This document shows positions 1 to 5,818 of a stretch of 8,588 nucleotides of DNA, piece after piece. Positions within the stretch are counted from its first letter, which is position 1; the number at the start of each line of letters is the position of its first letter. The notes beneath the pieces were generated by a model. That model searched no databases and was not told the DNA's origin. It saw only the letters and a list, made by a program, of their open reading frames with translations. The stretch comes from Desulfobacterales bacterium (GTDB lineage Bacteria; Desulfobacterota; Desulfobacteria; Desulfobacterales; C00003106): assembly GCA_030613165.1 (NCBI GenBank), contig JAUWMN010000046.1, positions 1-8,588 on the forward strand. The letters are read 5' to 3'. Both the position numbers and the translations under genes were made by a program.

Positions 1-40
1 TTTGCTATCTAATTCAGTCTAATTATCAAAAATGGTTTTT

Positions 41-67
41 CCCTTTTAAACCCGCAACTCGCAACCC
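41..67 (-). repeat. Dispersed intergenic repeat, copy 1
   Basis: This 27-nt stretch matches the reverse complement of 4824-4850 at 24 of 27 positions, by eye. The shared core is CCCGCAACTCG(C/T)AACCC. The two copies lie in the gaps before flgF and before flgJ, in opposite orientation, and neither is in coding sequence. A shared noncoding repeat of this length in one short window points to a family repeated across the genome. That last step is inference. Confidence 0.7.
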
Positions 68-83
68 GGCACTCCCTGTCGGA

Positions 84-125
84 CAGGAAAAAAATGCCTA
101 CCTGAAAATTTTTTCCTGATTTTTT
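84..125 (+). terminator. Possible Rho-independent terminator for an upstream gene
   Basis: CAGGAAAAAA (84-93) and TTTTTTCCTG (109-118) form a perfect 10-bp stem with a 15-nt loop. One base later comes a run of six T (120-125). This is the layout of an intrinsic terminator on the + strand. The stem is A/U-rich at the top and the loop is long, so it may be weak. A competing small hairpin (CCTGT-CGG-ACAGG, 75-87) overlaps its left arm. If real, it would separate the flagellar operon from a gene lying to the left of the window. Confidence 0.35.
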
Positions 126-272
126 CTCCATGTATATAAATGAAATTTATGTCCGTGATTGGAAAGGTTGTTCGGTCTTGTGGAGACTAATGCGTTGCGC
201 TGGTTAGTGTTATCAGCCTTGGTGAGTGCGAACAAAACACCCATTGACGAACAGTCCGTTCGAGTCACGTTT

Positions 273-288
273 TGGCACTGTCGTTGCA
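273..288 (+). promoter_or_regulatory. Sigma-54 (RpoN) -24/-12 promoter of the flgF operon
   Basis: The sequence TGGCAC-N5-TTGCA has GG at 274-275 and GC at 286-287, exactly 10 bases apart, as sigma-54 promoters require. It matches the TGGCAC and TTGC(A/T) blocks of the consensus. With -12 at about 287, transcription would start near 299, giving a leader of about 37 nt before the flgF start at 336. No other site found by eye in the window fits this pattern as well. Sigma-54 control, with an NtrC-type activator, is the usual arrangement for rod and hook genes in many Gram-negative bacteria. The activator itself is not in the window. Confidence 0.85.
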
Positions 289-320
289 TCAAATGGCAAT
301 AAAATCGAATTAAAAGGGTT

Positions 321-327
321 AAGGAGG
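321..327 (+). promoter_or_regulatory. Strong ribosome binding site that fixes the TTG start of flgF
   Basis: AAGGAGG sits 8 nt before TTG at 336. The next in-frame ATG (residue 19) would remove the conserved N-terminal rod-protein helix and has no comparable upstream site, so the rare TTG start is the best choice. Confidence 0.85.
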
Positions 328-335
328 AACAGGAC

Positions 336-1019
336 TTGGTATCAGGTATTTATGAGGCTATTACAGGCGGGCTGTTTGCAGAACAACACATGGAGATAAT
401 CACCAATAATCTGGCCAACGCAAGCACAGCAGGCTTTAAAAAGGATGTATTAACGTTTGATGAAGTATTGAAGGAGAGGCAGTCGACTGATCTAAGCCAG
501 GGAAGTTTGAATTACACCGGTAATAAACTTGATGTCGCGTTGGGTGAGAAGGGATTTTTTAGAATTCAAACCGACCGTGGAATCCGGTACACCAGAAACG
601 GCAGTTTCTTATTGGATACTGAAAATATGTTGGTAACACAGAACGGTGACAGAGTGTTAGGTGACAATGGTCCGATCCAGATTAAGGGAGCTGAAATAGC
701 CATAACTACATCCGGTGATGTTACTGTGGATGGAAACCATGCGGGTACTCTGTCGGTAGTCGACTTTACGCATAGTAATTTTTTGAAAAAAGAAGGGAAT
801 TCTTTATACGTATACGATGATCCAAACGGTGAAGGGAGTATTATAGATCCTGATCCGCTTTCAGTGAAACAGGGATATCTTGAAGCGTCAAATGTCAATC
901 CGCTCGCAGAGATGGTTAAGATGATTAAGACACATCGGGCATATGAGTCTTATGTCAAGGTTATCCAAACATTTGATGAAGCTAATTCTAAATTGATCAA
1001 CGAAGTGGGTAGACTATAG
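336..1019 (+). CDS. flgF: Flagellar basal-body rod protein FlgF
   Basis: FlgF is a structural subunit of the flagellar rod, the drive shaft crossing the periplasm, and is exported through the flagellar type III apparatus rather than by a signal peptide. At 227 aa it is slightly shorter than many FlgF proteins. The N-terminal rod motif is clear at residues 3-36 (SGIYEAITGGLFAEQ, then NNLANASTAGFKK), followed by the middle domain with GEKGFFRIQT near 70-79. The C-terminal motif at 179-215 (QGYLEASNVNPLAEMV, then RAYESYVKVIQTFDEAN) is typical of the family. The start is TTG with AAGGAGG 8 nt upstream. It is the first gene of the operon, directly behind the sigma-54 promoter, and is followed 17 nt later by flgG. 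FlgF is chosen over FlgG or FlgE because of its shorter length, the early Gly-Ile-Tyr start and its position before a clear flgG. Confidence 0.93.
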   Translation: MVSGIYEAITGGLFAEQHMEIITNNLANASTAGFKKDVLTFDEVLKERQSTDLSQGSLNYTGNKLDVALGEKGFFRIQTDRGIRYTRNGSFLLDTENMLVTQNGDRVLGDNGPIQIKGAEIAITTSGDVTVDGNHAGTLSVVDFTHSNFLKKEGNSLYVYDDPNGEGSIIDPDPLSVKQGYLEASNVNPLAEMVKMIKTHRAYESYVKVIQTFDEANSKLINEVGRL

Positions 1020-1036
1020 CAAGGAGGTACGGAACA

Positions 1037-1819
1037 ATGATGAGGGGATTATGGTCGGCAGCATCGGGCATGTCTGCGCAACAGATGAACATTGATACAA
1101 TCAGCAACAACCTTGCCAATGTCAGCACGTGCGGCTACAAAAAAAGCCGCCCTAGCTTTCAGGATCATATGTATCAGACGCTCAGGATTGCCGGCGCTAC
1201 AACCGCAGCCGGGAATCAGATACCGGTCGGAATTCAAATTGGCTTGGGGACAGAGACTGTGGGAATTCAAAAGATATTCTCTCAGGGCGATTACAGAGAG
1301 ACCCAAAATGAGCTTGACTGGGCCATTGAGGGGAAAGGATTTTTTAAGGTGATAAGCTCTGAGGAGGAGGTGTATATTCGCGCGGGGGACTTCAAGCTCG
1401 ACAGTGACGGCTATATTTGCACATCAGATGGCGACCGACTGCAGCCCGAGGTAAACATTCCATCAAATGCTATATCGATTTCTGTTGATTCGGGCGGACA
1501 TCTTGTCGCCTTTGGTCCGGATAATGTAGAAGTAACTTCCTCGGATGTCAACGTATATTCATTTGCCAATCCCGCGGGTCTCTATTCTATGGGGCGAAAT
1601 TTGTATCGATCCACTGATGCATCCGGGGAACCTATAGAAGGGATGCCGGGGGTAGATGGACTCGGCACGATTGCCCAGGGATTCTTGGAAATGTCAAATG
1701 TCAATGTGGTCGAGGAAATGGTCGCTATGATTATTGGACAACGAGCGTACGAGTCTAATTCCAAGGCGATTCAGACCGTGGACAGTATGCTTCAGATGGC
1801 GAACGCTCTTAAGAGGTAG
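1037..1819 (+). CDS. flgG: Flagellar distal rod protein FlgG
   Basis: FlgG forms the distal rod that passes through the P and L rings and joins the hook. The 260-aa length is standard. The N-terminal part reads like the family (RGLWSAASGMSAQQMNIDTI, then NNLANVST.GYKKSR), followed by the FlgG-type stretch YQTLRIAGA near 46-54 and VGIQIGLGTE near 64-73. The C-terminal signature is QGFLEMSNVNVVEEMV (214-229) followed by QRAYESNSKAIQT (235-247). Two ATG codons stand in tandem at 1037 and 1040. AAGGAGGT at 1021-1028, 8 nt before the first, favours 1037. Unusually for an axial protein it carries two cysteines (residues 32 and 128), one inside the normally conserved ST(N/T)G(F/Y)K motif. It ends 5 nt before flgA, whose ribosome site overlaps the flgG stop. 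Confidence 0.97.
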   Translation: MMRGLWSAASGMSAQQMNIDTISNNLANVSTCGYKKSRPSFQDHMYQTLRIAGATTAAGNQIPVGIQIGLGTETVGIQKIFSQGDYRETQNELDWAIEGKGFFKVISSEEEVYIRAGDFKLDSDGYICTSDGDRLQPEVNIPSNAISISVDSGGHLVAFGPDNVEVTSSDVNVYSFANPAGLYSMGRNLYRSTDASGEPIEGMPGVDGLGTIAQGFLEMSNVNVVEEMVAMIIGQRAYESNSKAIQTVDSMLQMANALKR

Positions 1820-1824
1820 TAGTT

Positions 1825-2799
1825 ATGAAAAAAGGCATTAGGATTGTGGTCGCGGCAGTCTTTATTTTCCTGATAAGTTATGGTCTTTCAACGGCTGGTG
1901 AAGATACCGCTCTCAGTATAGTTGTTAAATCAAAGGCTTCAGTCCGAGGGAATAAGATATATCTCAAGGATATCGCACAAATAAAAGGCGAAAGAAATAT
2001 CACGCAAAAGATCGGTTCTGTCTGCCTGGGTAGTTCTTCCAGGCCTGGCAACACCAGATCGCTCACGGGTGAGCGTATATTAACTATACTCCGCTCAAAA
2101 CGATTTTGGCCTGTCAATGCAACCATAACATCCCCCGAAACAGTGGAGGTTGCAAGAATATCTCAAATAGTTTCCAAGAAGCGGTACAACGATTTATTTT
2201 ACAGATACGTAGCGGATCGCATTGAAGATAACGCTGACTTTAGCATAAGCAATTTTAAGGTGACAGGGAATCGGCCCATTCCTGCAGGCGCTGTCACATT
2301 GAAAATCGTGGATAATAGCGATAGAAAGATGTTGGGATACATGAGTGTTACGGCGTTCGTGTATATAGACAACAAGAGCGAACAGCGGGTGATGCTTTCA
2401 GGATGGGTTAACTCATATAAAAAGGTATTTTGTACTGTACGCACGTTAAAGAGAAACGAGGTTGTAACTGAAAATGACGTGAAATTAGTCCGTAAAGATA
2501 TGTCTAAGCTTCCGCTGAACATTGTCTCAGACGCAAAAGCGGTCATGGGGAAAAGGCTTAAACGTTATGTTAGATCTGGTGAATACCTACGGGGAGATAT
2601 GCTTGAAGATGTTCCTGTAGTTAACAAGGGAGACCAGGTTCTTATTATGGCGGAATCAGCAGCGCTTAGGGTAACAGTAATCGGCACAACCTTAGAAGAG
2701 GGGCGCCCCGGGGATATGATCAAAGTAAAAAACTCTGTGTCAAAAAAGATCGTTTCGGCTCGGGTCATTGACGCGTCAACAGTGAAGGTTCAATTTTAA
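1825..2799 (+). CDS. flgA: P-ring assembly chaperone FlgA, periplasmic
   Basis: FlgA works in the periplasm, helping FlgI subunits assemble into the P ring around the rod. A Sec signal peptide is visible: a Lys/Arg-rich start, a hydrophobic core at about 7-20 and a likely cut after Ser-Thr-Ala at 22-24. The mature protein has the N-terminal FlgA region (LGSSSRPGNTRSL near 68-80). The SAF-type domain at about 203-264 includes RTLKRNEVVTENDV, and a C-terminal beta region includes GTTLEEGRPGDMIKVKN. At 324 aa it is much longer than the enterobacterial protein, because of extra N-terminal sequence, which is common outside enterics. Two cysteines remain in the mature form (67 and 203) and could pair, though this is a guess. 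The start is ATG with AGAGGT 7 nt upstream, which overlaps the flgG stop and suggests translational coupling. Lying beside flgH and flgI supports the call. Confidence 0.94.
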   Translation: MKKGIRIVVAAVFIFLISYGLSTAGEDTALSIVVKSKASVRGNKIYLKDIAQIKGERNITQKIGSVCLGSSSRPGNTRSLTGERILTILRSKRFWPVNATITSPETVEVARISQIVSKKRYNDLFYRYVADRIEDNADFSISNFKVTGNRPIPAGAVTLKIVDNSDRKMLGYMSVTAFVYIDNKSEQRVMLSGWVNSYKKVFCTVRTLKRNEVVTENDVKLVRKDMSKLPLNIVSDAKAVMGKRLKRYVRSGEYLRGDMLEDVPVVNKGDQVLIMAESAALRVTVIGTTLEEGRPGDMIKVKNSVSKKIVSARVIDASTVKVQF

Positions 2800-2815
2800 A
2801 AAATATGAGGTCACT

Positions 2816-3535
2816 ATGAAGTCAACACAAATTATTACTGCGGTATTATCGTTGGTTCTGTTATCAGGCTGCGCTTCTTTGAGTGGAGGGATGTCAAAGG
2901 ATATTTCAATAGAAACTGCAATGGAGCCCGCTCAGCATAAAGTCTGCCCTGATGAATTTTACAATGCCGCGAAACCGGAGGAGGGGTCACTTTGGATTGA
3001 AAATGGCGCCAGACTCTTTACGGACATGAGAGCACGGCATGTGGGTGACGTTGTTACCGTCAGAATCTCTGAGAGACCGAGGGGCAAATTGAACGCGACA
3101 ACCAATACGAGTAGAAAATCGAGTATTTCGGCCGGCATTACCGACTTTTTGGGGTACATGAAAGCTCTGGGCGCAAAGAACTTGAATTTTGACAGCGCCA
3201 ACATGTTCACAGCTAATATCAACCCGCAGTTTGACGGGCAAGGAAAGATAACTCGGGATGGAGAAGTCACCGCTTATGTTGCGGCGCGGGTGATTAAGGT
3301 CTTTCCGAATGGGAACCTTTATATCAAAGGGATTAGAGAAATAAAGGTAAACAATGAAACTCAATATATAACGATTTCCGGTATTGTTCGCCCCGATGAT
3401 ATTTCTCAAGACAATGAAATATCGTCAACATACATAGCCGATGCCCGAATCGAATACTCCGGCACCGGGGTTATTGCGGCGAAACAGAGACCGGGTTGGC
3501 TTGCGCAGATAATAGATTATATATGGCCATTTTAG
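2816..3535 (+). CDS. flgH: Flagellar L-ring lipoprotein FlgH
   Basis: FlgH forms the L ring, the bushing for the rod in the outer membrane. It is a lipoprotein: a hydrophobic leader runs into the lipobox LSGC, with the lipid-bearing cysteine at residue 19. Ala at +2 (not Asp) agrees with sorting to the outer membrane. Family motifs include GSLW at 57-60, LFTDMRARHVGDVVTVRISE at 67-86 and GNLYIKG at 166-172. Near the C-terminus are ISGIVRPDDIS, STYIADARIEYSGTGVI and QRPGW. The 239-aa length is normal. ATG is preceded by TGAGG at 2806-2810. It sits 16 nt after flgA and 31 nt before flgI, the P-ring partner. Confidence 0.97.
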   Translation: MKSTQIITAVLSLVLLSGCASLSGGMSKDISIETAMEPAQHKVCPDEFYNAAKPEEGSLWIENGARLFTDMRARHVGDVVTVRISERPRGKLNATTNTSRKSSISAGITDFLGYMKALGAKNLNFDSANMFTANINPQFDGQGKITRDGEVTAYVAARVIKVFPNGNLYIKGIREIKVNNETQYITISGIVRPDDISQDNEISSTYIADARIEYSGTGVIAAKQRPGWLAQIIDYIWPF

Positions 3536-3566
3536 CCCAGAACAATCGTCAAATAATGAGGGAATT

Positions 3567-4751
3567 ATGAAAAAGATAGGGACGCAATTGAAGATAGTTA
3601 GCCTTACGGTCTGCTTATGTCTGTCAATAGCTGTATCAGCATATGGAATTAGGATAAAGGACATATCGAAGATCAAGGGGATACGAAGCAATCAACTTAT
3701 CGGCTACGGTCTGGTGGTTGGATTACAAGGGACCGGCGATAAGGACACCACCGATTTCACCGTGCAGTCACTCGTCAATATGTTAAAACAGATGGGCGTC
3801 AAAGTAGACAGGGATAGTGTAACAGTAAAAAACGTGGCCGCGGTTGTTGTAACTGCTAAAATGCCTCCATTTGCAAGGATAGGCAATAAAGTTGATGTGG
3901 TTATATCTTCAATAGGTGATGCCAAGAGTCTTGAAGGCGGAACACTTCTTCTTGCGCCGCTACGTGGTGTGGACGGCAAGGTCTATGCCTTGTCACAGGG
4001 ACCACTCTGTGTGGGAGGCTTTTCTGTTGGTGGAGCTGCCGGCGGAGGAGTTACAAAAAATCATCCTACGGTAGCAAGAATTTCCCGTGGGGCTACAATC
4101 GAAAAAGAGATTCCTGTTTCTATTAGCAATAAAGATGAGTTGACAATTACCCTTAACAATCCGGATTTTACAACCGCCATGCGAATGGCTGAAGTAATTA
4201 ATGGGAAATTCAAGGCAAAACTCGCCTTCCCAGTCGATTCAGGGACACTGAAATTGACAATCCCTGCTTCATTTAAAAGTACTATCGTTCAGATGATCGC
4301 GGCTCTTGAGAATTTAGAGGTAAGACCGGATGCCGTTGCCAGGATTGTTCTTAATGAAAAAACCGGCACTGTCGTAATTGGTGAAAAAGTCAGAATTTCA
4401 ACGGTCGCCATAGCCCATGGCAACCTGTACATCACGATTAAAGAGAGAGTCGATGTTTATCAACCCGCTCCTTTTGCGCCCGCTCCTCCTTTAACGGCTG
4501 AAACAGTACGGACAGATATAGAAAGTGGGGGTGTAATTACAGCGCCTGGAGGGCAGACGGTGATTACTCCCGAATCAGATGTTGCTGTAGAAGAAGAAAA
4601 GGAAAACTTGATCATACTTCCCGCAGGCGCCACTATTGGAGAGTTGGTGCGCGCGCTAAATGCCATTGGAGCAACCCCGAGAGACCTTATGACCATCCTT
4701 CAGACGATAAAGGTCGCCGGCGCGTTACAGGCAGAGATAGAGATTATATAA
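3567..4751 (+). CDS. flgI: Flagellar P-ring protein FlgI
   Basis: FlgI is the subunit of the P ring in the periplasm, within the peptidoglycan layer. A Sec signal peptide covers about residues 1-27, with a likely cut after Ala-Tyr-Gly so that the mature chain begins IRIKDIS, much as in other FlgI proteins. Hallmarks follow: IRSNQLIGYGLVVGLQGTGDKD (39-60), SSIGDAKSLEGGTLLLAPLRG (114-134), GVTKNHPT (161-168) and the C-terminal block VRALNAIGATPRDLM plus AGALQAEIE. At 394 aa it exceeds the usual length of about 365. The excess looks like a Pro/Ala-rich insertion near 300-327, between VDVYQP and GGQTVITP. One cysteine (148) replaces the more usual residue in GPLxVGGFS. The start ATG has TGAGGGA 3 nt upstream. 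A repeat-filled 202-nt gap follows before flgJ. Confidence 0.97.
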   Translation: MKKIGTQLKIVSLTVCLCLSIAVSAYGIRIKDISKIKGIRSNQLIGYGLVVGLQGTGDKDTTDFTVQSLVNMLKQMGVKVDRDSVTVKNVAAVVVTAKMPPFARIGNKVDVVISSIGDAKSLEGGTLLLAPLRGVDGKVYALSQGPLCVGGFSVGGAAGGGVTKNHPTVARISRGATIEKEIPVSISNKDELTITLNNPDFTTAMRMAEVINGKFKAKLAFPVDSGTLKLTIPASFKSTIVQMIAALENLEVRPDAVARIVLNEKTGTVVIGEKVRISTVAIAHGNLYITIKERVDVYQPAPFAPAPPLTAETVRTDIESGGVITAPGGQTVITPESDVAVEEEKENLIILPAGATIGELVRALNAIGATPRDLMTILQTIKVAGALQAEIEII

Positions 4752-4773
4752 GTACATTTAGACAGAAATTTTC

Positions 4774-4932
4774 ATTTGGACACAGATGAACACAGATTGT
4801 CAGGATATTAAATATGGGGTTACGGGTTACGAGTTGCGGGTTAAAATGGGAAAGTGATGGGAATTTATCAAGGTATTCGATAATCTTGGAAAATAAGTAT
4901 CTGTGTGTATCTGTGAAAATCTGTGTCCAAAT
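4774..4932. repeat. Repeat element with inverted ends in the flgI-flgJ gap
   Basis: ATTTGGACACAGAT (4774-4787) and ATCTGTGTCCAAAT (4919-4932) are a perfect 14-bp inverted repeat. Allowing mismatches, the arms extend to 25 nt (4774-4798 and 4908-4932, 21 of 25 matching). Each arm contains internal copies of ACACAGAT/ATCTGTG. The roughly 159-bp unit encodes nothing and encloses a second repeat (4817-4850). The form is like a miniature inverted-repeat element or a palindromic intergenic repeat. No clear target duplication is visible, so mobility is inference. It fills most of the only long gap inside the operon. The right arm ends 21 nt before the flgJ start, just upstream of its ribosome site. 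Confidence 0.7.
4817..4850 (+). repeat. Dispersed intergenic repeat, copy 2, with internal short repeats
   Basis: The sequence consists of related units: GGGTTAC, GGGTTAC, GAGTTGC, GGGTTAA. The part at 4824-4850 matches the reverse complement of 41-67 at 24 of 27 positions. It lies between the inverted arms of the element at 4774-4932. Confidence 0.7.
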
Positions 4933-4953
4933 TTATAGATAAGGGGAAAAGAC

Positions 4954-5247
4954 ATGCCGACTGAAACAATACCAGCAATATCTAATACGCCGGACAACAC
5001 CAACTCTTCCGAAAAAAAGAGACTTGAAAAAGTTTGTAAGGATTTTGAGGCCATCTTTATCGCCAATATGTTGAAAGAAATGAGAAAAAGCATTCCTAAA
5101 TCAGGTTTTTTGGATTCAACCCATGGAGGCGATATATACCGCTCCATGATGGACCAAAAAATTGCAGAAAAGATCGCAAATGACAAGGGGTTGGGAATAG
5201 GTGAAATGTTGTTCAAACAACTCCAGAATTATAGTCAGGACCAATGA
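4954..5247 (+). CDS. flgJ: Rod-binding protein, short FlgJ without muramidase domain
   Basis: This 97-aa protein corresponds to the N-terminal half of enterobacterial FlgJ, the part that binds the rod and aids its assembly. The rod-binding motif is clear: CKDFEAIFIANMLKEMRKS (28-46), then a Gly-rich turn and YRSMMDQKIAEKIANDKGLGIGEML (62-86). The peptidoglycan-hydrolase half found in enterics is absent. Many non-enteric bacteria have this single-domain form and open the cell wall with a separate enzyme, which is not in the window. ATG has AAGGGGA 6 nt upstream. Its position after flgI is standard. It starts 21 nt beyond the right arm of a repeat element, so its expression may depend on read-through or on an unrecognised promoter. 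No signal peptide is present, as expected for export by the flagellar apparatus. Confidence 0.92.
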   Translation: MPTETIPAISNTPDNTNSSEKKRLEKVCKDFEAIFIANMLKEMRKSIPKSGFLDSTHGGDIYRSMMDQKIAEKIANDKGLGIGEMLFKQLQNYSQDQ

Positions 5248-5306
5248 TTGCTTTAGAAAACAGCGCTTGTGTCCGAATAGTATTTATATAAGACTGCGAG
5301 GCGGGT

Positions 5307-5816
5307 ATGGAAAAAAAGTTAGATATATTAGATATAATTGAAAGGGATTTGCAGAAAAAACTTCTATTATACAAGGAGGTTGTGGAGTGCCTGAAAAGAG
5401 AGCGCAAATGTCTTATAGAAGTCGACATGGACGAACTGTGGGATATTTCAAAAGAAAAACAGACCGTTGTTTCAGATATAAATACGCTTCGCAAGAGATT
5501 GCTGGAACGTGTCCATGATATTGTTCCCGCATTTCATGTAGAGCAAAAAGAATCTTGGTTTTCACAAATAAGTTCTTATATTCCATCTGATTATCGTGAA
5601 CGACTTAAAAACCTTCACCACACCCTCATGGGATTAAAAATGGAAATTAAAACGCGTAGTAAGGAAAATATGTCGATTATTGAAGACTCTATTGGGATAC
5701 TTGACGATATAATATCGATTATTACAAACACAGGGAGATCACAGGTTACATATAATGGCGAATGTTCTCTGAACGGAAGACCCAAGGGTAACATATTGCT
5801 CCACAGGGAGGCATAA
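5307..5816 (+). CDS. flgN: FlgN-type export chaperone for FlgK and FlgL
   Basis: FlgN is a cytoplasmic chaperone that binds FlgK and FlgL and delivers them to the flagellar export gate. The 169-aa product is mostly charged, helical sequence, with predicted long helices at about 1-70 and 95-140 and no signal or membrane segment. Its C-terminus reads YNGECSLNG...GNILLHREA, resembling the Tyr..Gly tail common in this family, the region that contacts substrates. Sequence conservation in FlgN is low, so the call rests on helical character, tail motif, length, and position just before flgK and flgL. ATG follows a weak GAGG site at 5298-5301. The stop is 2 nt from the flgK start, and the flgK ribosome site lies in the end of flgN, so chaperone and client are probably translationally coupled. 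Confidence 0.85.
   Translation: MEKKLDILDIIERDLQKKLLLYKEVVECLKRERKCLIEVDMDELWDISKEKQTVVSDINTLRKRLLERVHDIVPAFHVEQKESWFSQISSYIPSDYRERLKNLHHTLMGLKMEIKTRSKENMSIIEDSIGILDDIISIITNTGRSQVTYNGECSLNGRPKGNILLHREA
5805..5811 (+). promoter_or_regulatory. Ribosome binding site that fixes the GTG start of flgK
   Basis: AGGGAGG, lying inside the last codons of flgN, is 7 nt before GTG at 5819. That start gives the conserved FlgK N-terminus beginning SGIGLVLNIAKDALLSQQ, so a later ATG is unlikely. Confidence 0.85.
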
Positions 5817-5818
5817 CA

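Larger units (their letters stand above)
1..335. other. Intergenic leader region upstream of flgF, no convincing gene
   Basis: No reading frame here looks like a real protein. The longest one, on the minus strand over 98-292, runs across the sigma-54 promoter, has no family resemblance and is best treated as chance. The stretch holds, in order, a dispersed repeat copy (41-67), a small hairpin CCTGT-CGG-ACAGG (75-87), a possible terminator (84-125), a cluster of GTTCG/CGAAC pentamers (170-262) and a sigma-54 promoter (273-288). The first few bases could be the tail of an upstream gene, since one frame reaches a stop at position 12, but this cannot be decided from the window. Confidence 0.7.

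Noticed and set aside
98..292. Minus-strand reading frame of 64 codons in the flgF leader
   Set aside because: It has no recognisable motif, overlaps the sigma-54 promoter, and its composition looks like noncoding DNA.
336..1819. flgF and flgG considered as a recent tandem duplication
   Set aside because: They share only the ancient rod-protein motifs at both ends. The middle regions differ, as in all bacteria with both genes.
2987..3409. Long antisense frame of 140 codons inside flgH
   Set aside because: It lies wholly opposite a well-conserved flgH. It has no ribosome site or family features and is a shadow of the coding strand.
3567..3650. FlgI considered as a lipoprotein because of cysteines in its leader
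   Set aside because: The residues before these cysteines (LTVC, CLC) do not fit a lipobox, and the leader ends in a normal signal-peptidase I site before IRIKD.
4824..4837. Possible sigma-54 site in the flgI-flgJ gap (GG-N10-GC with TTGC)
   Set aside because: Only the GG and TTGC bases fit; the -24 block reads CGGGTT instead of TGGCAC. It falls inside a repeat unit where such spacing arises by chance.
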